26,698 bases of DNA. Source: a virus. The position numbers were made by a program, and so were the translations under genes. Location of the stretch: positions 1 to 26,698 of the IMG/VR virus record IMGVR_UViG_3300025086_000192, one strand, 5' to 3'. Positions 1 through 6,894 of this stretch are shown piece by piece (the stretch's first letter is position 1; each line of letters starts with the position of its first letter). Below the pieces are notes generated by a model, which searched no databases, was not told where the DNA came from, and worked only from the letters and a program-made list of their open reading frames with translations.

Positions 1-2
1 AG

Positions 3-383
3 ACAGGACAACCATCTTTCCCTTGGTCATTCGAGGAGAGTGATTTAGTTATCAGACTAAAGAAAAATTATAAAGGCATGAAGGGTATCAATACACCTGT
101 TGCTTTCTATAAGACTGAAGAACAAAGTGGTCAAGTAGTTCTTATGAATGAGGATGAAAGATTACAGATGGAGAAGATAAGTCCAGAGACAGAAGGACAA
201 GTATCTTTCTTAGCTTCTGGATATAACGCAGGTGGTAATGGTGTAGGTATTAGATGTATGCCATTAAGTATTTGCTTTAGAAATATAGTTCCCTTTACAG
301 GTGGAGGTGGAGCAAGTGACTTCGAGACAGCAGAACCAACGACCTACGAAGAGAAAGCGACTGCCACAGCAGCCGACTTCTAA
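3..383 (+). CDS. Single-stranded DNA-binding protein, T7 gp2.5-like (5' truncated by window)
   Basis: The reading frame is open from the first full codon at position 3, so the gene starts upstream of the window and only the last 126 residues are seen. The C-terminal part resembles T7 gp2.5: a beta-rich stretch (VGIRCMPLSICFRNIVPF, then a GGGG turn) followed by an acidic, low-complexity tail ending in Asp-Phe. A terminal aromatic residue after an acidic tail is the hallmark of phage and bacterial SSBs and is known in T7 to contact the polymerase and helicase. The inferred role is coating ssDNA during replication and recruiting replisome partners. Endonuclease I begins inside the last 68 bases in another frame, which supports a replication operon. 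The Met at 78 is internal, not the start. The tail is less acidic than in T7 (it is interrupted by Ala and Thr), so the identification rests on pattern plus gene order. Confidence 0.75.
   Translation, partial: TGQPSFPWSFEESDLVIRLKKNYKGMKGINTPVAFYKTEEQSGQVVLMNEDERLQMEKISPETEGQVSFLASGYNAGGNGVGIRCMPLSICFRNIVPFTGGGGASDFETAEPTTYEEKATATAADF
303..307 (+). promoter_or_regulatory. Shine-Dalgarno site for endonuclease I
   Basis: GGAGG lies 8 bases before GTG at 316. It decides that start over the upstream in-frame GTG codons at 301 and 307, which have no such motif before them. The site lies inside the coding sequence of the SSB gene, where it encodes part of a glycine run. Confidence 0.6.
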
Positions 384-741
384 ATACAAAAGCAAGTTTG
401 AAGCTGCTTTTGCCGACAGTTTACACAAAAAGAAAATAAAATTTACTTATGAAACTATCAGCATTGACTACACAATTAGCTACAGCTACAAGCCTGACTT
501 TATCCTCAACAATTTTATTGTTGAAACGAAAGGATATTTTTCGACTGAAGACCGCAGAAAGCATCTTGTTATTAAGGAGACAAGACCCGAACTAGACATC
601 AGGTTTTGTTTTCAAAATAGCAAGACACGATTAAGCAAAGCAAAGAGAAGCCTTACCTATGGTGCATGGTGCGATAGGCATGGGTTTCTCTACTGCGATA
701 AAACAATTCCTTCTGAATGGTATGACTTACCCACAACCTGA
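316..741 (+). CDS. Endonuclease I, Holliday-junction resolvase (T7 gp3-like)
   Basis: The 141-residue product closely follows T7 endonuclease I (149 aa). That enzyme is a dimeric resolvase that cuts branched DNA and, with the phage exonuclease, helps break down host DNA. The catalytic set is visible in order: E29 in SKFEAAF, D61 in PDF, and E70 and K72 in VETKG, equivalent to T7 E20, D55, E65 and K67. Further matching blocks are RRKHLVIKETRPELDIRF, SYGAWC-like LTYGAWCDRHG, and the end PSEWYDLP. I chose GTG at 316 because GGAGG lies 8 bases upstream; GTG at 301 would add only five residues. The N-terminus before the core is strongly basic (RPTKRKRLPQQ) and is encoded in the same DNA as the SSB acidic tail. 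The 3' end overlaps the next small gene by 20 bases. Confidence 0.9.
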   Translation: MTSRQQNQRPTKRKRLPQQPTSKYKSKFEAAFADSLHKKKIKFTYETISIDYTISYSYKPDFILNNFIVETKGYFSTEDRRKHLVIKETRPELDIRFCFQNSKTRLSKAKRSLTYGAWCDRHGFLYCDKTIPSEWYDLPTT

Positions 742-874
742 TAACCCTAAAGCAGGTGATACTTTTTTTGACCCAGTTAATAAAATGTGGAGAGTTTTCA
801 ATGGCATGACTTGGGTTGAAGTTAATTTACAAGAACACAAATGTAACTTAGATGAAGAGTCAATACAAGAATAA
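722..874 (+). CDS. Small conserved phage protein of unknown function
   Basis: This 50-residue product has the pattern PKAGDTFFDPVNKMWRVFNG followed by MTWVEV. I recognise this type of motif from small phage proteins and from tails of fibre proteins in marine phages, where a 'GD-FFD... v-NG--W' unit recurs; no function is known to me. I prefer ATG at 722 over the in-frame ATG at 659, because the earlier start would overlap endonuclease I by 83 bases and adds a stretch with no similarity to the motif. With the chosen start it overlaps endonuclease I by 20 bases and the primase-helicase by 23 bases. This fits translational coupling, since neither start has a clear Shine-Dalgarno site. Whether it acts in replication is unknown. 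Confidence 0.6.
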   Translation: MTYPQPDNPKAGDTFFDPVNKMWRVFNGMTWVEVNLQEHKCNLDEESIQE

Positions 875-2465
875 AAAGATTTGCCCTGAGTGTGGCAAAA
901 AAAACTGTGCAGTCTTTGATGATGGGCATGAACATTGCTTCACTATGGATTGCGAATACACGTACTACCCCAACCAAGACAAAGAAAAGAAAGTGAGTAA
1001 CATCATTCCATTAAAGAAAACAAATCCAAAACTATTAAAGGTAACACCTATACCTTTAGTTAAACGTGGAATCACCAAAGAGACTTGCGAACTATTTGGT
1101 TATGGACAGGCAGAATATAGAGGACAGCCTGTTCAAGTTGCTACTTATAAAGACCAACAAGGTAGAGATGTAGCACAACACGTACGATTTCAAGACAAGA
1201 AGTTTGTTTGGATAGGAGACATATCTAACGTACAACTATGGGGTCAACACTTATGGCGACAACATGGCAGCAATGGATCTGTATTCGTAAGCTGCTTTGA
1301 AGGTGAGATTGATTGCATGAGTGGATCTCAAATACAAGGCAACAAGTTTCCTTGTGTATCAATACCATCAGGGGTGCAGTCAGCAGCTAAGTATTTGGCA
1401 GCCAACTACAAATGGTTAGATACTTATTGTCGTATAGTTCTTTGCTTTGATAACGATGATGCAGGGAATAAAGCAGCAGAGAAGTGTATGGAAATTTTAC
1501 CCAAAGGTAAGGTTGCAATAGCAAGACTAGATCGTAATGATGTTAACGATCATCTTGTACAAGGTGAAGGAGATTTAGTACAAGAAAGATTATGGAAAGC
1601 TAGACCAGTAAGACCTGATTGTTTGATCAATGCTGCTGATGCTTGGGATTTATTTACTAAAGAAACAAGTAAAGCTGTAACAGATTTTCCTTTTCCTAAA
1701 CTAAATGATTTTACAAAAGGATTATTTCCTAGCCAATTATTTACAGTAGCTTCCGCAAGTGGGGCAGGTAAGTCCACAATCTGTAGAGAATTTTGCCATC
1801 ACTTTTTGAAGAGAGGATTAAAGGTTGGTTATATAGGACTAGAAGAATCAGTACAAAGAACACTTCAAGGTTTGGTAGGCATTGACTTGAATGTTCCTTT
1901 ACATCTAACTGAAGATGGTATAGATGAAGCGAGCTTAAAGACTGCCTTTGATAAACTTACTTCAAGTCGTAATTTGTTTTTATACAATCACTTCGGTAGT
2001 CTTGAACCTGATGTATTGCTTGAACAGATCAGATACTTAGCAACAGTTGATGGAGTGCAGGTAGTAATTCTTGACCACATCAGTATAGTTTTATCTGGTC
2101 TTGAGTTAGACAATGAACGCAAAGCAATAGATATTATAATGACCAAGCTAAGAAGTTTATGTGAAGCCACAGGTATAGCTCTTGTATTGGTCAGTCACTT
2201 ACGCAGACCACAAGGACAATCACATGAGTCAGGCAGGGAGGTTGATACCTCAGACTTGAGGGGATCTCATTCACTACTTCAACTATCAGATGTCGTACTC
2301 TCGGCTTCTAGAAACCAGACAGGAAATGCTAGTGAGAGACAGCGATTACAGCTAAAGGTACTCAAGTCTAGACATACAGGGATGACAGGAGAAGTAGATA
2401 AATTATTATACGACCAAAAGACAGGTCGATTAATTGTATATGAAAATGATTTTGCTGAACTATGA
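852..2465 (+). CDS. Bifunctional DNA primase-helicase (T7 gp4-like)
   Basis: The protein has 537 residues (T7 gp4 has 566) and all gp4 parts in order. A zinc-binding domain has C11-x2-C14 and C29-x4-C34 for template recognition. The TOPRIM primase core has E150 in EGEID and D200-N-D202 in CFDNDD. After a linker around 240-280 comes a RecA-type hexameric helicase domain with Walker A SGAGKST (K307), Walker B VVILDH (D408), a VSHLRRP block near 448 and the DLRGSHSLLQLSDVV block (468-482) that carries the helicase H4-type DNA-binding loop. It should unwind the fork on the lagging strand and make primers for the phage polymerase. The start overlaps the preceding small gene by 23 bases, and its stop overlaps the exonuclease start as ATGA. 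In T7 the DNA polymerase gene comes between gp4 and gp6; here it does not. Confidence 0.96.
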   Translation: MKSQYKNKKICPECGKKNCAVFDDGHEHCFTMDCEYTYYPNQDKEKKVSNIIPLKKTNPKLLKVTPIPLVKRGITKETCELFGYGQAEYRGQPVQVATYKDQQGRDVAQHVRFQDKKFVWIGDISNVQLWGQHLWRQHGSNGSVFVSCFEGEIDCMSGSQIQGNKFPCVSIPSGVQSAAKYLAANYKWLDTYCRIVLCFDNDDAGNKAAEKCMEILPKGKVAIARLDRNDVNDHLVQGEGDLVQERLWKARPVRPDCLINAADAWDLFTKETSKAVTDFPFPKLNDFTKGLFPSQLFTVASASGAGKSTICREFCHHFLKRGLKVGYIGLEESVQRTLQGLVGIDLNVPLHLTEDGIDEASLKTAFDKLTSSRNLFLYNHFGSLEPDVLLEQIRYLATVDGVQVVILDHISIVLSGLELDNERKAIDIIMTKLRSLCEATGIALVLVSHLRRPQGQSHESGREVDTSDLRGSHSLLQLSDVVLSASRNQTGNASERQRLQLKVLKSRHTGMTGEVDKLLYDQKTGRLIVYENDFAEL

Positions 2466-3196
2466 CTTTATTAATTGATGCTGATTGGCTAGTTTATTCT
2501 TCTTGTTGTGCTTGTGAAATAGATACAAGATGGAATGAATGGCAACATACTCTTCACTCTGATGAAAGAGATATAATGAACCTGATTGAAAGCAGGTTAG
2601 AAGTATATAAACAGATAGCAGAAGACAAGCATGATGTGGTTATGTGCTTTACTTCTTACCCTACATTTCGACATGAGATATTTCCTGAGTACAAAATGAA
2701 TAGGATAGGTAAACGAAAACCATTAGCACTAAAAAGTATTATTAAAAAAATTAAGAATGAATATGAATCTGCTGCCTATCCAAACCTAGAAGGAGATGAT
2801 GTTCTTGGATTGTTGGCTACCAATGGTCAGTATAAAAATCCAATCATAGTCTCAGTAGATAAAGACATGAAGACTATACCTTGTAAGTTAATACAAGAAG
2901 ATGAGATCTTACATATAACAGAGAAGAAAGCAGATAGGCATTGGTTTGAGATGTCACTAGCTGGTGACTCTGGTGATGGTATCGCAGGTCTTAAAGGTAT
3001 GGGTATGGTTACTGCTTCCAAGACACTAGCCAATACTCCAGATACTAGAGATGCACTTTGGTCTAAGGTACAGGAGACATATACAAAGAAAGGTTATAGT
3101 ATTGCTGATGCTATTCTCAATGTAAGACTTACAAGAATACTAAGAGAAGGAGATTATAACTACAGCACAGGTGAAGTAAAACTTTGGCAGCCATAA
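2462..3196 (+). CDS. 5'-3' exonuclease, FEN/PIN type (T7 gp6-like)
   Basis: The 244-residue protein carries the metal-binding acidic residues of the flap-endonuclease family: D6 and D8 in LLIDADWL, E110, D112 and D113 in LEGDD, D133 and D135 in SVDKDMK, and D169 and D172 in AGDSGDG. A helix-hairpin-helix-like segment GIAGLKGMGMVTASKTL follows. FR (69-70) and YKMNR (77-81) resemble the arch residues that bind DNA in this family. In T7, gp6 removes RNA primers and degrades host DNA after endonuclease cutting. It is shorter than T7 gp6 (300 aa), but the catalytic set is complete. It starts within the stop of the primase-helicase gene (ATGA), so translation is probably coupled. It is the last gene before a strong terminator. 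Confidence 0.88.
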   Translation: MTLLIDADWLVYSSCCACEIDTRWNEWQHTLHSDERDIMNLIESRLEVYKQIAEDKHDVVMCFTSYPTFRHEIFPEYKMNRIGKRKPLALKSIIKKIKNEYESAAYPNLEGDDVLGLLATNGQYKNPIIVSVDKDMKTIPCKLIQEDEILHITEKKADRHWFEMSLAGDSGDGIAGLKGMGMVTASKTLANTPDTRDALWSKVQETYTKKGYSIADAILNVRLTRILREGDYNYSTGEVKLWQP

Positions 3197-3236
3197 AAAA
3201 ATCTCTAGATAGAACCACTTACCTAGAGATTTTTTA
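3196..3236 (+). terminator. Rho-independent terminator ending the replication module
   Basis: A perfect 13-bp inverted repeat is visible: AAAAAATCTCTAG at 3196-3208 and CTAGAGATTTTTT at 3223-3235, with a 14-base loop. The right arm ends in a run of T. The A-rich left arm means the hairpin could also act in reverse, but no convergent gene exists. It begins on the last base of the exonuclease stop codon and separates replication genes from virion genes. Confidence 0.85.
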
Positions 3237-3240
3237 TTGC

Positions 3241-3311
3241 GTTGCAACAAGGTAACCACTCCTTGCTATCTACAGCGTAACATATAATATAGATATATCT
3301 TTTAAATCTTT
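3241..3311 (+). promoter_or_regulatory. Probable promoter region for the virion gene cluster
   Basis: This gene-free segment lies between the terminator and the first virion gene. It holds a perfect bacterial -10 box, TATAAT at 3283-3288. The best -35 candidate, TTGCTA at 3263-3268, is only 14 bases away, so a classical sigma70 promoter is imperfect. A small hairpin, CAAGG/CCTTG with an 8-base loop (3248-3265), and the palindrome GTTGCAAC (3241-3248) lie just upstream. A promoter for the phage's own RNA polymerase is equally possible, but I cannot recognise its consensus. Confidence 0.45.
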
Positions 3312-3506
3312 GTGTCTTTACCAGTAATTACTGACGAACTTATTGAAGCTTTAGATCAAGTGTTTCCTAATAGACATCCAGACCTATCGCTATCTGACAG
3401 AGAAGTATGGTATCGTGCAGGTCAAAGATCTCTTGTTGATTATTTAATTGAACAACAAGCTAGACAAAAAGAAACCATGTTAACCAATAGAGTACTGGAG
3501 AGATAG
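3312..3506 (+). CDS. Small conserved phage protein, first gene of the virion cluster
   Basis: The product has 64 residues and begins with GTG; no ATG is available before the conserved part and there is no clear Shine-Dalgarno motif. The core DREVWYRAGQRSLVDYLIEQQ resembles a short helical protein I know from many podoviruses just ahead of the portal region, with no assigned function. No membrane segment or signal peptide is visible. It is followed after two bases by the first gp6.7-like gene, so the two are probably co-translated. Position suggests a minor virion or assembly protein, but this is inference only. Confidence 0.65.
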   Translation: MSLPVITDELIEALDQVFPNRHPDLSLSDREVWYRAGQRSLVDYLIEQQARQKETMLTNRVLER

Positions 3507-3508
3507 TT

Positions 3509-3847
3509 ATGTGTCTTGGAGGAGGTGTAGCTAGAATGACTCCACCAAAAAGTGAATATCAAAATAGACCTGTTACTGTAACTGGTTCACAGACAGGAGT
3601 TGATGACGCTAAAGATACAGTCAAAGCAACAGAAAGTTTAAAGATAAAGAGACAAAAAGAAGAAGGAACTTATGTAGATCCAAACCTTACAACTGTACAA
3701 AAACTTACAAGAAGTGGAGGTGGAAACAAAACTGCACAACAAAAAGCTAATATATCTGCAAATAGAAAAAAAGCACAAAGCATGGCAAAGGCTAGAATGA
3801 GAAGTAAATCACGAATGTCTGGCAGTAGGTCAGGAGGGAGACGTTAA
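3509..3847 (+). CDS. gp6.7-like small virion protein (first of two tandem)
   Basis: The product has 112 residues and starts MCLGGG. It is followed by a polar, disordered-looking chain that becomes strongly basic (a KARMRSKSRMSGSRSGGRR end). T7 gp6.7, a minor virion protein ejected at infection, likewise starts Met-Cys, is about 88 residues and ends in a basic Ser/Lys tail, and sits just before the portal gene. The similarity is in start, composition and position, not strong sequence identity. GGAG lies 8 bases before the ATG. The gene follows its upstream neighbour by two bases and is followed by a second Met-Cys protein. The high content of Ser, Arg and Gly in the tail suggests nucleic-acid contact. 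Confidence 0.6.
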   Translation: MCLGGGVARMTPPKSEYQNRPVTVTGSQTGVDDAKDTVKATESLKIKRQKEEGTYVDPNLTTVQKLTRSGGGNKTAQQKANISANRKKAQSMAKARMRSKSRMSGSRSGGRR

Positions 3848-3849
3848 CT

Positions 3850-4104
3850 ATGTGTTTAGGAAGACCAAGCCCACCACCATTACCAGATCCAGAACCAGTT
3901 GATTCTGCTATCGAGAAGACTGCAACCAAAGTTGCTATTGGTGACAATAGAACTATGGGGCAATCTAAGAAAAAGAAAACAGGAAATAAAGTTACAGGAG
4001 GTAAGATTGCTAGAGCAGTAGCACCAAGAAGATTAGGTACAAGGTCTTTACAAATACCTTTACTATCTAATTCTTCTAGTACTGGAAACTTAAACTACTC
4101 TTAA
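3850..4104 (+). CDS. gp6.7-like small virion protein (second of two tandem)
   Basis: This 84-residue product starts MCLG and continues with a proline-rich segment (RPSPPPLPDPEP), a basic middle (QSKKKKTGNK) and an end containing GTRSLQIPL. I recognise a terminal 'GTssL-IPL' pattern from small head-proximal proteins of podoviruses. Length and Met-Cys start match T7 gp6.7 better than the preceding gene does. It has a strong purine-rich stretch, GGAGG at 3833-3837, 12 bases before the ATG. It precedes the portal by one base. A head-to-tail or ejected role is inferred from position; the molecular function is unknown. Confidence 0.6.
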   Translation: MCLGRPSPPPLPDPEPVDSAIEKTATKVAIGDNRTMGQSKKKKTGNKVTGGKIARAVAPRRLGTRSLQIPLLSNSSSTGNLNYS

Positions 4105-4105
4105 A

Positions 4106-5713
4106 ATGGAATACACTTCACAAGGCACAACCGCAGCAGGTAGATATGAAGCTCTTGTTAGTAGTAGATCAACCTACGATAGAGAAGCAAAAGAATCATC
4201 AAAGCTAACGATACCTAGTTTAATACCAGAACAAACATCAGGTACTAGAGCTAGGATCAAGACACCTTTCCAAGCTACTGGTAGTCGTGGAGTTAATAGC
4301 TTATCAAATAAATTATTAATGACTTTGCTTCCACCAAGCACAGCATTTTTTAAATTAGAAATAGATGATCTTGAAATAAAAAAGCAAGGACAAGAAGCAC
4401 TACAAAGTGAGATAGATAAAGGACTACGCACAATAGAAAATGCTTTGATGAATCAGATAGAAATATCTAATGATAGGGTTGCTATGTTTGAAGCACTTAA
4501 GCATTTAGTTGTATCAGGTAATGTTCTTCTTTACCTAACAGATAAAGGATTAAAAGTATATCCACTATCTAAGTTTGTTTGCAAGCGTGATGAAGTCGGT
4601 AATGTTTTAGAGATCTTAATTAAAGAGACAGTACATCCACAAGCTTTACCTCTTGAGTTCTTAGAGCAGATTAAAAAGAAAGAGAACTATGATTCAGATA
4701 TGATGAAGGGAGACTTGGATATATATACATCTATCAAAAGAATGAATGATGACTTCTTTTGGTTTCAAGAATGTAAAGGAGAAAAGATACCTAACACAGA
4801 TGGCAGATCAAAAGTAGATGTCACTCCCTTTATTCCTCTCAGGTTCATTCGGGTGGATGGTGAAGATTACGGAAGAGGATATGTTGAAGAGTATCGTGGC
4901 GACTTGATTAGTCTTGAGTCTTTAATGCAAGCAATCATTGAAGGTGCTGCTGCTTCTGCTAAAACTTTATTCTTAGTTAATCCTAATGGTATTACAAGAG
5001 CAGCCACTATAGCTAAAGCACCGAATGGTGCTATACGAGAAGGGCAAGCTTCTGATATTTCTGTGATGCAAGTAGGAAAGAGTGGAGATTTTTCTGTTGC
5101 TTTTAGTGCAATACAAAGAATAGAAGCAAGACTTGAGTTTGCTTTCTTGATGGCTAGATCAGTACAACGTGACGCAGAAAGAGTAACAGCAGCCGAGATA
5201 AATCTTATGGCACAAGAACTAGAGAATAGTCTTGGTGGTATCTACAGTATCTTGACCCAAGAGTTTCAACTACCATACCTCAGACGTAGGATGCACCTGT
5301 TAGTAAGACAAGGCAAAGTTCCTAAGTTACCTGATGATCTAGTCAAACCTAAGATAGTGACAGGGCTACAAGGACTTGGTAGAGGTAATGATAGAAACAA
5401 ACTTATAGAGTTTATTGGAACTGTAGCTCAAGCTCTAGGACCAGATGTAATGAGACAGTACGTTAATGTGGATGAAGCGGTCAAACGTCTTGCTACCAGT
5501 ATCGGAATAGATACTGCTAACCTAGTAAAAACACAAGAGGAGATCCAAGCCGAGCAACAAGCTGCACAACAACAACAGCTTATTCAAAGTCTTGGACCTG
5601 CTGCTTTAGGTTCACGTTTGCTTGATCCTAAAGTAAATGCTGAAGCTGGTTTAGCTGATGCACAGGCACAACAATTACAAGGAGGACAACCTGATGCCAA
5701 CCAAGAAGCCTAG
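4106..5713 (+). CDS. Portal (head-tail connector) protein, T7 gp8-like
   Basis: The 535-residue protein is almost exactly the length of T7 gp8 (536) and matches it along the whole chain. Matching blocks include LTIPSLIPEQ, TPFQATGSRGVNSLSNKLL, LLPPSTAFFKLE, RVAMFEALKHLVVSGNVLLYL, FIPLRFIRVDGEDYGRGYVEEY, GDLISLESLMQAI, RLEFAFLMARSVQRDAERVTAAEI and LGGIYSILTQEFQLP. It forms the dodecameric ring at one capsid vertex through which DNA is packaged and released, and to which the tail binds. The C-terminal 50 residues are Gln/Ala-rich. The last 20 bases overlap the next small gene, whose Shine-Dalgarno site lies inside this gene. Confidence 0.97.
   Translation: MEYTSQGTTAAGRYEALVSSRSTYDREAKESSKLTIPSLIPEQTSGTRARIKTPFQATGSRGVNSLSNKLLMTLLPPSTAFFKLEIDDLEIKKQGQEALQSEIDKGLRTIENALMNQIEISNDRVAMFEALKHLVVSGNVLLYLTDKGLKVYPLSKFVCKRDEVGNVLEILIKETVHPQALPLEFLEQIKKKENYDSDMMKGDLDIYTSIKRMNDDFFWFQECKGEKIPNTDGRSKVDVTPFIPLRFIRVDGEDYGRGYVEEYRGDLISLESLMQAIIEGAAASAKTLFLVNPNGITRAATIAKAPNGAIREGQASDISVMQVGKSGDFSVAFSAIQRIEARLEFAFLMARSVQRDAERVTAAEINLMAQELENSLGGIYSILTQEFQLPYLRRRMHLLVRQGKVPKLPDDLVKPKIVTGLQGLGRGNDRNKLIEFIGTVAQALGPDVMRQYVNVDEAVKRLATSIGIDTANLVKTQEEIQAEQQAAQQQQLIQSLGPAALGSRLLDPKVNAEAGLADAQAQQLQGGQPDANQEA
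5681..5685 (+). promoter_or_regulatory. Shine-Dalgarno site inside the portal gene
   Basis: GGAGG lies 8 bases before ATG 5694. It supports that start for the small overlapping gene rather than the in-frame ATG at 5658, which lacks such a motif. Confidence 0.6.
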
Positions 5714-5858
5714 TAGAAAAAGAGATGATGACGGAAAGTTTATTTCTGAATCTGAAAAAGCAATCGTTAGTCCCATAGGAGAGAACGAAAAGAACCCTGT
5801 ACCAGACAAGTCAGGCGACCACGTTACTGGCAATGGTAATACAATTCACTATAGTTAA
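5694..5858 (+). CDS. Small hydrophilic protein of unknown function, overlapping portal
   Basis: The product has 54 residues, begins PTKKPSRKRDDDGKFISE and ends GDHVTGNGNTIHYS. It is highly polar, with a basic start and no hydrophobic segment. The start is fixed by GGAGG 8 bases upstream. The gene lies between portal and scaffold and overlaps the portal end by 20 bases, so it is probably expressed with the capsid assembly genes. I do not recognise the family. Its position suggests a small assembly or head-decoration factor, but nothing in the sequence proves this. Confidence 0.6.
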   Translation: MPTKKPSRKRDDDGKFISESEKAIVSPIGENEKNPVPDKSGDHVTGNGNTIHYS

Positions 5859-5870
5859 ATAAAAAACACT

Positions 5871-6722
5871 ATGACTTCATCACAAGTACAAGTCTCTGAA
5901 ACCCCACCAGTTTCCCAACAAGACCTCGAAGGTTTAAAAGATGAGAATGGTTTGTATGCTGGTAAATTTAAAACTGTAGAAGATCTTGCTAATAGCTACA
6001 AAGAACTAGAAGGTAAGCTTGGTACAGTAACAGAAGAAGCACCAGCAACAGAAGAAGTAGAAGAATCTACTGGTGTACCAGAAGGATATGAAGATTACTA
6101 CCAAGAAGATGGAACTGTAGATTACGCTTCTGTAAATGAAAACTACGGAGAAATATTAGGTGAGATCTTTAAAGAGAACAGCATTGATCCTTATAAAATT
6201 AGTGCAGAGTTTCATAAGAATGAAGGTGAGATACCAGAAGAAATGTATCAGTCTTTATTAGATGCAGGTCTATCTAAAGGTGCTGTTGACCGATACCTTA
6301 CTGGTGCAGCAGTAGATAGTGGTTATACAGAAGAAGGTGAAGAAGGTGCTGCTGCTGAACTGCCATCTCAAGAAGTAAAAGATATAAGAGACTCAATAGG
6401 GGGAGATGAAGCTTATGGCAAGATGGTTAGTTGGGCTTTAGATAACTTACCTAAACCTGAGATCGAAGCTTTCAATGATGCAACAAATACAATGTCTGGT
6501 CCACAACTAGGTATGATGGTACAAGGACTATATACAAGATACCAAAACGCTATGGGAGTTGAACCAAATCTTTATTCTGGTAAGTCTGCTTCTAGTGGAG
6601 TTGCACCTTACAGATCAACAGCAGAAGTTATAGCTGCTATGGGTGATCCTCGTTGGGAAAAAGATATGACTTATACAGAACAAGTTAAAGCACGTTTAGA
6701 AAATAGTAACGTCTTTGGGTAA
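5871..6722 (+). CDS. Capsid scaffolding protein (T7 gp9-like)
   Basis: The 283-residue protein is acidic in its N-terminal two thirds (runs such as EEAPATEEVEE and EEGEEGAAAE), which is typical of scaffold proteins; T7 gp9 has 307 residues. The N-terminus has the DLxGLKDENGLYAGKFKTVEDLANSYKELEGKL pattern (residues about 18-50) that I know from scaffold or capsid-assembly proteins of marine podoviruses. The C-terminus (TAEVIAAMGDPRWEKDMTYTEQVKARL) matches the conserved end of that family, which probably binds the coat protein. It should guide capsid shell assembly and then leave the procapsid. Its stop overlaps the next gene's start as TAATG. There is no Shine-Dalgarno motif before its ATG, which follows a 12-base gap. 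Confidence 0.88.
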   Translation: MTSSQVQVSETPPVSQQDLEGLKDENGLYAGKFKTVEDLANSYKELEGKLGTVTEEAPATEEVEESTGVPEGYEDYYQEDGTVDYASVNENYGEILGEIFKENSIDPYKISAEFHKNEGEIPEEMYQSLLDAGLSKGAVDRYLTGAAVDSGYTEEGEEGAAAELPSQEVKDIRDSIGGDEAYGKMVSWALDNLPKPEIEAFNDATNTMSGPQLGMMVQGLYTRYQNAMGVEPNLYSGKSASSGVAPYRSTAEVIAAMGDPRWEKDMTYTEQVKARLENSNVFG

Positions 6723-6892
6723 TGGCTAAGTTATGTGCCAGAGGTAAAGCAGCAGCCAAGCGTAAGTTTAAGGTTTATCCTTCTGCTTACGCTAATGCTT
6801 ACGGAGTCAAGGTCTGTAAAGGACAAGTCAAAGTAGGTGGTAAAAAGAAAGTAGCTAGTGGCTACACTAGAAAATCATTGAGGGTATCTTAA
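6722..6892 (+). CDS. Small basic protein of the KRKFKVYPSAYANAY family
   Basis: The 56-residue product contains GKAAAKRKFKVYPSAYANAYGVKVCKG, a motif I recognise from tiny proteins widespread in marine phages (a domain of unknown function). It is rich in Lys and has two Cys (C5 and C32). The start ATG overlaps the scaffold stop (TAATG), so translation is likely coupled. It is the first of five small basic genes between scaffold and capsid, a spot that is empty or nearly so in T7. A structural or DNA-associated role in the head is possible, but the function is unknown. Confidence 0.7.
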   Translation: MAKLCARGKAAAKRKFKVYPSAYANAYGVKVCKGQVKVGGKKKVASGYTRKSLRVS

Positions 6893-6894
6893 TC

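Noticed and set aside
301-315. GTG 301 as the endonuclease I start
   Set aside because: It has no Shine-Dalgarno motif and adds only five residues; GTG 316 has GGAGG at an ideal distance. It is still possible.
78-383. Start of the first gene at ATG 78
   Set aside because: The frame is open back to position 3 with plausible protein sequence, so the ATG is internal to a truncated SSB gene.
659-721. Longer start for the small gene ending at 874
   Set aside because: It would overlap endonuclease I by 83 bases, and the added residues do not resemble the conserved motif.
3263-3288. A full sigma70 promoter with TTGCTA and TATAAT
   Set aside because: The spacing is 14 bases, shorter than the usual 16-18, so only the -10 box is convincing; kept as a promoter region of moderate confidence.
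5658-5693. Longer start for the small gene ending at 5858
   Set aside because: The GGAGG site points to ATG 5694; the extension lies within the Gln/Ala-rich portal end in another frame.
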